Shown here: positions 43,574-50,847 of the stretch, one piece after another | Numbering within the stretch: position 1 is the stretch's first letter | Layout of the letters: each line of letters begins with the position of its first letter | Assembly (NCBI RefSeq): GCF_003290125.1 | Contig: NZ_QMKH01000003.1 | Coordinates: forward strand, 248,001 to 312,000 | Direction of reading: 5' to 3' | Source of the DNA: Microvirga flavescens | GTDB lineage: Bacteria; Pseudomonadota; Alphaproteobacteria; Rhizobiales; Beijerinckiaceae | Length of the DNA: 64,000 nt | The notes under the pieces: generated by a model | The model's input: the letters and a program-made list of their open reading frames with translations, nothing else | Told to the model about the DNA's origin: nothing | Database searches by the model: none | Program-made: the position numbers and the translations under genes

Positions 43574-44485
43574 GTGGCTCATGTCTTTGGTGGACCAGAT
43601 ACGAACCGGAAACTCGGCTGTCTAAGCGCCTATCTTCGCGCTTTCGCTACGGCCTTGCGCAACCAGAGCTTCGCCTGCGTCTACATCGATGCCTTCGCAG
43701 GTTCAGGCACCCGAACCGAAGTCAGGGCTGCTCTACCACTGTTCGAGAGCGGCGCGGATGCGATCGAGGTCACAAGTCCGGGCTCAGCCTCGATTGCTAT
43801 CGCCACCGATCCACCCCTCGACGTAATTGTTCTAATAGAGCAGGATGATACGAGATTTGCAGAGCTTGAGAAACTCGTTGCAGCAAATCCATCAAGGCGG
43901 ATCGTACTTCGAAAGGGCGATGCCAATCCGCTTGTAAGGAAGCTCTGTACCGGGGCCCAGTGGCGTAAGCAACGTGGCGGGCGACGAGGCACGCGGGGCG
44001 TGATCTTCCTGGACCCATATGGGATGGAGGTTGATTGGAGCACCGTCGAGGCTATTGCGGCGACCAAAGCACTCGATTGTTGGTACTTTTTCCCGCTATC
44101 AGGCCTCTATCGCAACGCTCCGCATGATCCCACAAAACTGGATGCGCACAAGGAAGCGGCACTCGATCGTGTTCTCGGTGCTACCGATTGGCGGCAGCGT
44201 TGGTATGAGCATACGATGCTGCCAGCTGACATGTTTGAGACAGAGGCGCAGGCTACACGCCGCACGGATATCGCTGCAATCGAGGCCTACGTTAAGGAGA
44301 GACTTGAGACAGTCTTCAAGGGTGCTGTCCTTGACCCGATCCGCCTACATCACAAGAATGGCGCGCCAATGGCATCGCTCTTCTTCGCCGTCTCGAATGA
44401 TAGCCCGCAAGCAGTCCGCCTAGCGACAGAAATCGCCTCTCATATCCTTAATTCAGGCAGATCATTCCAAAGACGTCCACGATAA
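43574..44485 (+). CDS. tcmP: Three-Cys-motif partner protein TcmP
   Basis: A 303-residue protein of the TcmP family, found next to three-Cys-motif (DUF5131, Gp37/Gp68) proteins. The family start FGGPDTNRKL at 5-14 is present. DAFAGSG at 39-45 and FLDPYG at 145-150 look like the SAM-binding and catalytic-type motifs of class I methyltransferases, which suggests, but does not prove, methyltransferase activity. The GTG at 43574 has AGGAG 13 bases upstream. The 286 bases before it are AT-rich. Base composition is clearly lower in GC than the neighbours. The 3' end overlaps the convergent DUF5131 gene by 46 bases. Confidence 0.85.
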   Translation: MAHVFGGPDTNRKLGCLSAYLRAFATALRNQSFACVYIDAFAGSGTRTEVRAALPLFESGADAIEVTSPGSASIAIATDPPLDVIVLIEQDDTRFAELEKLVAANPSRRIVLRKGDANPLVRKLCTGAQWRKQRGGRRGTRGVIFLDPYGMEVDWSTVEAIAATKALDCWYFFPLSGLYRNAPHDPTKLDAHKEAALDRVLGATDWRQRWYEHTMLPADMFETEAQATRRTDIAAIEAYVKERLETVFKGAVLDPIRLHHKNGAPMASLFFAVSNDSPQAVRLATEIASHILNSGRSFQRRPR

Positions 44486-45186
44486 ACCCGACCAGCCGCC
44501 TTTTTGTTCTTGCCGCCCCACTGCTTGAAGAAAAAGGCAGTTCCAGCTTCGGCACACAGATCGTGTATCTCATCAACCCACGTTGGATCGAGGGGTCGCG
44601 CCTTTGGCCCGCTCTCTCCGCCGACAATCGCCCACTGTATGCAGCTGAGATCAGCGTCGGCGACGCTACCGATTAGTGGCTCGAAGGAAATGAATCGCAC
44701 TGCTGTCGGCACCTGCCGTAGTTCATCGATCCTGTGGAGGACGCGACCATCTTCGACGCTCGTTCCAAGCCACACGTTCGGAAGCCTGGGGAGGCGCGGG
44801 ACAATCTCCAACATGCGGTCTGGCCGCTTGGTCAAAATCTGAAAGGTGTGTCGCGGCGTCTGCTCCATGGCTTGCCATACCTGTGCGATGAATTCAGCAG
44901 GCACGGCAGGGTGGAACAGGTCGGACATCGAATTGACGAAGACGCGACGGGGCTTTGTCCAACGTTTTGGCAGGCTTAGCGACTTTTGATCGAGAAAGAC
45001 CTTGCCGGTCCATTTCGTTCGTCCGCCGCTCTTGCGGGTCAGGCCGGCGTACTTCTCCAGTCCCATCGCGTCGAGACGAGCAGCCATCCGCATGGCGTAG
45101 CAGTTGGTGCAACCCGCTGACATGATGGAGCATCCCGCGACTGGGTTCCAAGTCGCGTCGGTCCATTCGATTGTTGTTTCAGCCAT
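44440..45186 (-). CDS. DUF5131 (phage Gp37/Gp68) three-Cys-motif protein
   Basis: A 248-residue protein. The N-terminal EWTDATWNPVAGCSIMSAGC, continued by TNCYA, carries Cys19, Cys26 and Cys29 (C-x6-C-x2-C), a likely 4Fe-4S site in a radical-SAM-like protein. Further family landmarks are VFVNSMSDLFHP near residue 82, ILTKRPDRM near 118, WLGTSVED near 138 and GGESGPKARPL near 188. Known of the family: it is widespread on phages and mobile elements, is paired with TcmP, and its function is not established. It converges on tcmP. AT-richer than its flanks. Confidence 0.87.
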   Translation of the reverse strand: MAETTIEWTDATWNPVAGCSIMSAGCTNCYAMRMAARLDAMGLEKYAGLTRKSGGRTKWTGKVFLDQKSLSLPKRWTKPRRVFVNSMSDLFHPAVPAEFIAQVWQAMEQTPRHTFQILTKRPDRMLEIVPRLPRLPNVWLGTSVEDGRVLHRIDELRQVPTAVRFISFEPLIGSVADADLSCIQWAIVGGESGPKARPLDPTWVDEIHDLCAEAGTAFFFKQWGGKNKKAAGRVYRGRLWNDLPELRI

Positions 45187-45340
45187 TGCGCGGTGCCTCT
45201 TGTCTTAGGCATTCTCACGCCGGGATAGTAAACAAACTGGTAAGGTGAAGATAGGGTGCCTAAAGGCCACGCAAGCGAGTTCTCAAGCCACGAGCTGAAA
45301 AGGTTGAGGTGCCAAGGCAACCCTTCGCAAGAATTAGAAC

Positions 45341-45356
45341 CGGACCTCCGCTACCA
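45341..45356. repeat. Right copy of the 16-bp direct repeat
   Basis: CGGACCTCCGCTACCA, 15 of 16 bases identical to 43298-43313 and in the same orientation. It lies 6 bases from the stop codon of the RTX gene at 45362, at the right edge of the TcmP/DUF5131 module. Confidence 0.6.
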
Positions 45357-45361
45357 TCCCC

Positions 45362-46669
45362 TCAGATGACAAAAAAGTCCTTGTAGGTCAGCGCAGGTTT
45401 TTTGGAGAGGATCGCGATCTGAACCTGAGCAACACCACCTGCACCATCTGCATCATAATAGAGCGCACCCGTGCCCTTGTTGTAAATGATGCGGTCGTCA
45501 GCATCATGCGCGGCTGCGCCGACATAAAAGTAATCGCTCTTGAGAGCGGCCGGTGACGCCACCGTTCCTTTCTTGCCCAGAGCCTTGAAGATCGCGTTCT
45601 CCAACCAGACGGAATCGTCCCTCACATTGTAGTCCGTGATCTTGTCGACGTTGGTCTTTCCGGGTTTCGCGGAGAAGACGAAGACGTCCCGGCCCGAACC
45701 GCCGGTGAGAGTATCGGCGAGAAGGCCGCCATCGAGCACGTCGTTTCCAGCCTCGCCCTTCAACACATCCTTGCCATCGAGACCGAAGAGCCTGTTTGCA
45801 CCGCTTGTGCCGATGATCGTGTTCTTGAAAGCATTGCCGATGAGGTTAAGGGACAGCGCCGCTCCTTCGCCCTGCAGGACTTCGATTTCCGTATTCGCGG
45901 ACAACGCATAGCTTGCGCTGGCGATGACTTTGTCAAAACCCTCGCCGATGCTTTCGGCGACGCTGTCTCCAGCCTGATCGACGTAAAACACATCATCGCC
46001 CGCGCCCCCCACCATGACGTCGGCGCCCCGACCTCCGTCGATGGTGTCGTTGCCCTCCCCGCCATCGAGAAAGTCTCTCGACGGATCACTGAAAGCCAAA
46101 GGACCCGCGAGCCCCGTCACAGTTTGAGATGATCCAAGAGCGGCATCGGTAGCGCCGTTGAAATTTACGGTAATGCTCAGGAATGGACCGCTGATGACAG
46201 CGGGCGTTCCACCATGAAGAAAATCATTGCCGGTATTGCCATAAAGAACATCGCCTCCCGTGCCGCCAAACAATGTGTCGTTGCCCTCCCCGCCGTAGAC
46301 GACGTCACTTCCGCCGGTGGCGTTGACGTAGTCTGCATCGCCGCCCGCAAAAATCTGGTCTCCCGAGGCGAGGCCGAGAATATGATCGCGCCCCGCTCCG
46401 AAGGTTGCCGTGATCAAATCCGGATTATCGTCCCCATAGATCGTGGCGGATTGGTTGGCTGTAACACTGCTGTAGTCGATGACGTCGGAACCGGGTCCAC
46501 CCTTAAGGAGAACCCCGTAAAAGGCGGTGTAGGTCGTTCCTGGGGCCGTGATGCCGATGGCATCGTCGCCGGCCATTCCGTAGATCTCGGTGAAGGTGTT
46601 CAGGTTGAGGTCGAAAAGCTCGTCTCGTTGGGAAACCCCGATCAGGTAACTCTTGTTGTTCGTGGTCAT
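45362..46669 (-). CDS. RTX-type calcium-binding secreted protein
   Basis: A 435-residue protein without a signal peptide. Gly- and Asp-rich RTX nonapeptides occur in several clusters (GGEGNDTLFGGTGGDVLYG near residue 125; GGEGNDTIDGGRGADVMVGG near 205; LKGEAGNDVLDGG near 305). These form calcium-binding beta rolls. The last 120 residues (NVRDDSVWLENAIFKALGKK through DADDRIIYNKGTGALYYDAD) are closely similar to the end of the protein at 50848-52812. They probably hold the uncleaved type I secretion signal. No type I secretion genes are in the window. Confidence 0.88.
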   Translation of the reverse strand: MTTNNKSYLIGVSQRDELFDLNLNTFTEIYGMAGDDAIGITAPGTTYTAFYGVLLKGGPGSDVIDYSSVTANQSATIYGDDNPDLITATFGAGRDHILGLASGDQIFAGGDADYVNATGGSDVVYGGEGNDTLFGGTGGDVLYGNTGNDFLHGGTPAVISGPFLSITVNFNGATDAALGSSQTVTGLAGPLAFSDPSRDFLDGGEGNDTIDGGRGADVMVGGAGDDVFYVDQAGDSVAESIGEGFDKVIASASYALSANTEIEVLQGEGAALSLNLIGNAFKNTIIGTSGANRLFGLDGKDVLKGEAGNDVLDGGLLADTLTGGSGRDVFVFSAKPGKTNVDKITDYNVRDDSVWLENAIFKALGKKGTVASPAALKSDYFYVGAAAHDADDRIIYNKGTGALYYDADGAGGVAQVQIAILSKKPALTYKDFFVI

Positions 46670-46772
46670 GGATGCACCGTTCCCTTTTTAGCGAGCGATG
46701 CAAGGTTCAGTTAGGGCACAGTGTCCGTGCGAACAACAAGCGCGTCTCTGACCGGAGTTATCCCGATCACTT

Positions 46773-47837
46773 TCACGCCGCCTCGGCGGGCCATGGCCCG
46801 ACATAGCGCGATTGCGGGCGGATGATGCGGCCCGCCTTTTCCTGTTCGCGCGCATGCGCCACCCAGCCCGCCGTGCGGCCTGCGCCGAAGAGAGGCGTGA
46901 AGCCCTCGCGGGGAACGCCGATCGCATCGAGCAGGAGCGCGGTGTAGAATTCCACGTTGGTTTCAAGCTTACGTCCGGGCTTGTGCCGCGCCAGCACATT
47001 CAACGCCGCCGCTTCCACCGCCTCGGCCAGCGCGATACGATTGTCGCGCCTCTTCAACCGGCGCATGGCCGCTTTCAGCACATCGGCGCGCGGGTCGCGC
47101 ACTTTGTAAATGCGATGCCCGAAGCCCATGAGCCGCTCGCCTTTCTGCAAAGCTGCGTCGAGCCATGTTTCCGCATGCGTGGCATCTCCAATTTGATCGA
47201 GCATATCGAGCACAGGCCCCGGCGCGCCTCCGTGCAGAGGTCCTTTCAAGGCGCAAAGCCCCGCAACGACAGCGGAGAGAACACCCGCTTCAGTGGATGC
47301 CACCACGCGCGCCGTGAAAGTGGAAGCGTTCAGGCCATGATCGATGATGGTGACGAGATAGGTTTCAAGAGCGGCAACCTCATCGGCATCGCCTTCAACA
47401 CCGCGCATCATGCGCAACAGATCGGCGGCATGACTGAGCGAGGGATCCGGCGCAACCGGCGTTTGCCCACGCGATGCGCGGATCGCCATCTCAGCCGCCA
47501 CTGCTGCACCGCCGACGGCGAGAGTAGCGTGCTCTTCCTCGCTATCCGGCAATGCCGCCATCAGAAGCCGCATGCCCTCGATGGGTGTGAGGTTGTTGAG
47601 CTGCGAGCCGAGCGGCGCGAAACGCGCATAAGCCCTGCGGCGTGCTTCGCCGAGCCGGCTCTTGAGATCGTCCGTCGGCACAAAGCCGCTCCACAGAATG
47701 GCAACTGCCTCCTCGAACGAGACGCGGCCAGCGAGCGTTTCCAGATCGTGCCCCCGAATGATGAGACGCCCGGCCTCGCCATCCACATGGCTCAGCACGG
47801 TTTCGGCAGCGATGACGCCATCAATTCCAGTCGACAT
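46773..47837 (-). CDS. Citrate synthase family enzyme
   Basis: A 354-residue small citrate or 2-methylcitrate synthase. Active-site blocks are intact: LKGPLHGGAPGPVLDML near residue 218 (first His), GFGHRIYKVRDPRADVL near residue 255 (second His) and NVEFYTALLLDAIG near residue 307. The acidic residue there is Glu where many members have Asp. The end, FTPLFGAGRTAGWVAHAREQ, is usual. ATG 47837 follows AGGAGA. It is divergent from a second family member fused to a helix-turn-helix, with a 71-base shared control region. Confidence 0.9.
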   Translation of the reverse strand: MSTGIDGVIAAETVLSHVDGEAGRLIIRGHDLETLAGRVSFEEAVAILWSGFVPTDDLKSRLGEARRRAYARFAPLGSQLNNLTPIEGMRLLMAALPDSEEEHATLAVGGAAVAAEMAIRASRGQTPVAPDPSLSHAADLLRMMRGVEGDADEVAALETYLVTIIDHGLNASTFTARVVASTEAGVLSAVVAGLCALKGPLHGGAPGPVLDMLDQIGDATHAETWLDAALQKGERLMGFGHRIYKVRDPRADVLKAAMRRLKRRDNRIALAEAVEAAALNVLARHKPGRKLETNVEFYTALLLDAIGVPREGFTPLFGAGRTAGWVAHAREQEKAGRIIRPQSRYVGPWPAEAA

Positions 47838-47908
47838 GGCTTTCTCCTTTTTCAAGGAGCTTCGGCCCCCCTTGCGCAAGCGTCAATCTTGAATCAACAT
47901 ATCAATGT

Positions 47909-49039
47909 ATGAGAACCACAGCCGCCCCACTCGATCTCATCTCGGCTCCCGAAGCTTCGCACCGGCTCGGCATAAGCCCGGCGAGCCTTTACGCCTATGT
48001 CAGCCGCGGCCTCGTGCGCTCCTTCGCCTCGCCGCACGACCCGAGGCAGCGCCTTTATGCGGCGGAGGATGTGGACGCGCTCGTCAAGCGCCGCACGCGC
48101 ATGCGCCGTCCAACCGTCGCGGCGGCAACAGCGCTCGATTGGGGCCTGCCGGTTCTGCAAACCAGCATCACGCAAATCAAGGACGGGCAGTTGTTCTATC
48201 GCGGCGTGGATGCCGCCTCCCTCGCCGCCCATGCAACGCTGGAAGATGTGGCGGGCCTGCTGCTGGGCTTTACGCTGCAGCCTAGCTCGCACCGCTTCCC
48301 CGCCCCCGACACGAACAATCCGCGCGACTTCATCGGAAACGCGATCCGGCTTCTCTCCACGCCCGCGTCAAAGAGTGAAACGCTGGCGTGCGAAACAAGC
48401 GCCATCCTGCGCCTCGTCGCGGCGGCGAGCACAGGTTCCGTGCCGAAGAGCCGACCGCTTCATGAGCACTTCCGATCCGCATGGAAGGTCGCGCCTGCGG
48501 CAGGCGAAGCGATCCGCCGCGCGCTCGTGCTTTGCGCTGATCATGAACTCAGCGCCTCGGCCTTTGCGGTGCGCGTCGCCGCCTCGACGGGCGCAACCTT
48601 GCGCAACAGCATGATCGCGGGGCTTGCGGCGTTGAGCGGGCCGCTTCACGGCGGCGCGACCGAGATCGTCCGCGCGTTCTTCGAGGAATGCGAACGCGGC
48701 AAGTCCATCGACACCGCACGGATCAAGTCCGCCGCAGGCTTTCACCATCCGCTTTATCCAGAGGGCGATCCACGCGGCGCAGCCTTGATCGACGGCCTGC
48801 CGCTTCGCGAAGGCGACCGCGCCATCATGGATCGGATTGCGAAGGCTTCTGGCGGGCAGCCGACCATCGACGTGGCGCTTGTCATGGTGGAACGCGCGTT
48901 CTCACTTCCCAAAGGCGCCGCCTTCGTTCTGTTCGGCACAGGCCGCACGGCGGGCTGGCTTGCCCACGCCATCGAGCAGCGAGCGCAAGGCACGCTCATC
49001 CGCCCGCGCGCACAATACGTTCTTTCGGAGACAGCATGA
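47909..49039 (+). CDS. Citrate synthase-like protein with N-terminal helix-turn-helix
   Basis: A 376-residue fusion. Residues 12-65 form a MerR-like DNA-binding domain (APEASHRLGISPASLYAYVS, RGLVRSF, YAAEDVDALVKRR). Residues 70-376 are citrate synthase-like. GPLHGGATEIVRAF near residue 248 keeps the first His, but the usual GHRxY reads FHHPLYPEGDPRG near residue 274, and the NV(D/E)FY block reads TIDVALVMVER near residue 312. Altered substrate contacts suggest a different acyl-CoA substrate or a sensor role. It is followed by a Nudix gene with an ATGA overlap. Confidence 0.85.
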   Translation: MRTTAAPLDLISAPEASHRLGISPASLYAYVSRGLVRSFASPHDPRQRLYAAEDVDALVKRRTRMRRPTVAAATALDWGLPVLQTSITQIKDGQLFYRGVDAASLAAHATLEDVAGLLLGFTLQPSSHRFPAPDTNNPRDFIGNAIRLLSTPASKSETLACETSAILRLVAAASTGSVPKSRPLHEHFRSAWKVAPAAGEAIRRALVLCADHELSASAFAVRVAASTGATLRNSMIAGLAALSGPLHGGATEIVRAFFEECERGKSIDTARIKSAAGFHHPLYPEGDPRGAALIDGLPLREGDRAIMDRIAKASGGQPTIDVALVMVERAFSLPKGAAFVLFGTGRTAGWLAHAIEQRAQGTLIRPRAQYVLSETA

Positions 49040-49494
49040 GTTCGGATCGCTTCTTTCCCTCCCGCCCCGTGCTTGCGGCCTCCGTCGCGGTGTTTCGCGA
49101 AGGGCGCGTGCTTCTCGCCGCCCGGGGTAAGCCGCCGGGCGAGGGCCTGTTCTCGCTGCCGGGCGGCCAGGTCGAGATCGGCGAGACGTTGGAGGAAGCG
49201 GCGTTGCGGGAACTTCGCGAAGAGGTCGCCGTTGAAGCGAGGCTGATCGGCCTTATCGCGCCGGTCGAATTCATTGAAAGGGACGAGACGGGCCGTATAA
49301 AACATCATGTGGTCATCGCCGCCCACGCCGCGCACTGGGTTTCCGGCGAACCGCAGACGGGCCCGGAAGCGAAGGAGATCCGGTGGATCGAGGAACAGGA
49401 CATCGGCGAGCTCCCGATGACGGCGGACCTTCCGGATATTCTCAAGCGCGCCTTCGCGCTGATGCGGAATGCCGCGCCGGACGACCGATCATGA
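49036..49494 (+). CDS. Nudix hydrolase
   Basis: A 152-residue Nudix enzyme. The Nudix box runs GGQVEIGETLEEAALRELRE, ending EEV, at about residues 41-63, with all consensus acidic residues. It hydrolyses a nucleoside diphosphate linked to another moiety; the substrate is not evident. The ATG overlaps the stop of the previous gene (ATGA), and its own stop overlaps the start of the next gene in the same way, so the three genes form a tight operon. Confidence 0.93.
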   Translation: MSSDRFFPSRPVLAASVAVFREGRVLLAARGKPPGEGLFSLPGGQVEIGETLEEAALRELREEVAVEARLIGLIAPVEFIERDETGRIKHHVVIAAHAAHWVSGEPQTGPEAKEIRWIEEQDIGELPMTADLPDILKRAFALMRNAAPDDRS

Positions 49495-50015
49495 AGCCCG
49501 CCGTGCGCGTCGTCCTTGCCGGCATCGCGCTGCTGCTCGCCGGCGAGCCTGCCCTTGCGCAGAACTTCTTCGAACGCCTCTTCGGCATCACGCCGCAACC
49601 CGCCCCACCCCCTCTGCCTCAATATCAGCCGCGCCCGCAGCCCCGGCGCACAACCCCGCCGCCGACAGCCCCGAAGCAGGAAGCGGCCCCCGCCGCCCCT
49701 GTCGAGCCGCCGCCCGCGCCTTACGAGAAGGACCTGCTGCGGCTATCGGAAATCCTCGGCTCTCTCGCCTTCCTCCGCCCGCTCTGCTCCGCGCCCGATG
49801 CTCCGGAATGGCCGAAGCGCATGCAGGCCATCATGGAGAACGAGGGCACCTCGCCGGGCCGGAAGGAGCGGCTCGCGGGAGCCTACAACAAGGGCTACCA
49901 GGCCTTCTCCCTCACCTATCGGATCTGCACACCCTCGGCGATCGAGGCCTCGAATCGCTATCTGAAAGAGGGCAACCAACTCAGCCGGAACATCGCCGGA
50001 CGCTATGGCGGATAA
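49491..50015 (+). CDS. TIGR02301 family exported protein
   Basis: A 174-residue protein with a signal peptide (residues 1-22, cut after ALA), a Pro-rich linker at about 35-80 (QPAPPPLPQYQPRPQPRR) and a conserved domain at about 85-170: LSEILGSLAFLRPLCSA, GRKERLAGAYNKGYQAFSLT and a closing NRYLKEGNQLSRNIAGRYGG. This is the TIGR02301 family of Hyphomicrobiales, of unknown function. It is coupled to the Nudix gene. Confidence 0.85.
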   Translation: MKPAVRVVLAGIALLLAGEPALAQNFFERLFGITPQPAPPPLPQYQPRPQPRRTTPPPTAPKQEAAPAAPVEPPPAPYEKDLLRLSEILGSLAFLRPLCSAPDAPEWPKRMQAIMENEGTSPGRKERLAGAYNKGYQAFSLTYRICTPSAIEASNRYLKEGNQLSRNIAGRYGG

Positions 50016-50199
50016 GGAAAAAAGCCTAAAATCCGCCTCCCCCGACGGCATCCGCCCTCCTCAATGGGCTTATCCACACGGTTTGTGCCGCTCCCCCTCG
50101 CGTTAACCTCCTTGCAAGGAGATGCTGGCGGTGGAGCGTTACGCCGACTAGGTTCTGGCGAACCGAATCCGCGTACCGCCCCTGTCAGGGGCCTCGATC

Positions 50200-50457
50200 A
50201 TGAACGACAACAACGTCCAACTCGTCGAACTCGAAGACCTGAGCGCCATCAAACAGGCGGCGCTGACCTATGTGAGCGAGGCTTTCGCGGAAGCCGAGCT
50301 CGATGGGCTCGATCCCGATTGCATGGCGCAAGCCGCGTTGTTCACCGCCTTCATGGAACTCGTCGCCACTTATGGCGAGGAAGCCGTGGCGCAATACGCG
50401 GCAAGCCTGCCCGAGCGCATCCGCGGCGGCGGCTTCTCGACCGCGCTGAAGCATTAA
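50200..50457 (+). CDS. Small hypothetical acidic protein
   Basis: An 85-residue acidic, helical protein (VELEDLSAIKQAALTYVSEA near the start, AQAALFTAFMELVATYGEEA in the middle) with no signal or membrane segment. I do not recognise a named family. It has its own 180-base upstream gap and a hairpin terminator just after, which supports an independent transcript. Confidence 0.7.
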   Translation: MNDNNVQLVELEDLSAIKQAALTYVSEAFAEAELDGLDPDCMAQAALFTAFMELVATYGEEAVAQYAASLPERIRGGGFSTALKH

Positions 50458-50847
50458 GCTCACCGCGATCCGCCAAAAGCGGAATTTTCAAGACGATCTA
50501 TCTCGGCCTGCAACCGCGGGCAGCGCGAACGGCGCGGCCGCCCCGTGTGTTTACATGGGGCGTATTCTTGACCTTTGGGTAGCCTTGCAGGAACGGCTCT
50601 AAGCGCGCCCGCGCGTCGCGCGATCCGAGCCCTCCCTGTACACGGACGGCGGCATCCCGATGGTCTTCAGACTCGGCATTCAGTGTTTGGACGCGCTTCG
50701 ATCCAGAATGGCTCGGATCGACAGCTCACACCGGCGAAACAGTCAGTCCGGACGAGGAGGCAGTCATGCCTCGCCCGCTTCGTCATCTGAGCGGGGAGCC
50801 CCCTAAATCTTCGACTCTCTATTTCAAATTGCATAAGGGGCACTCAA
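50458..50847. other. Gene-free stretch before the propeller-RTX gene
   Basis: About 390 bases holding the terminator at 50469-50489 and then no supported gene on either strand. The last part should hold the promoter of the secreted protein gene. No EcfG consensus is present; one GGAAC is seen without a CGTT at the right spacing. Confidence 0.5.
50469..50489 (+). terminator. Terminator after the 85-aa gene
   Basis: TCCGC (50469-50473) pairs with GCGGA (50479-50483) around CAAAA, followed by ATTTTC, 12 bases after the stop. The stem is short but well placed. Confidence 0.55.
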
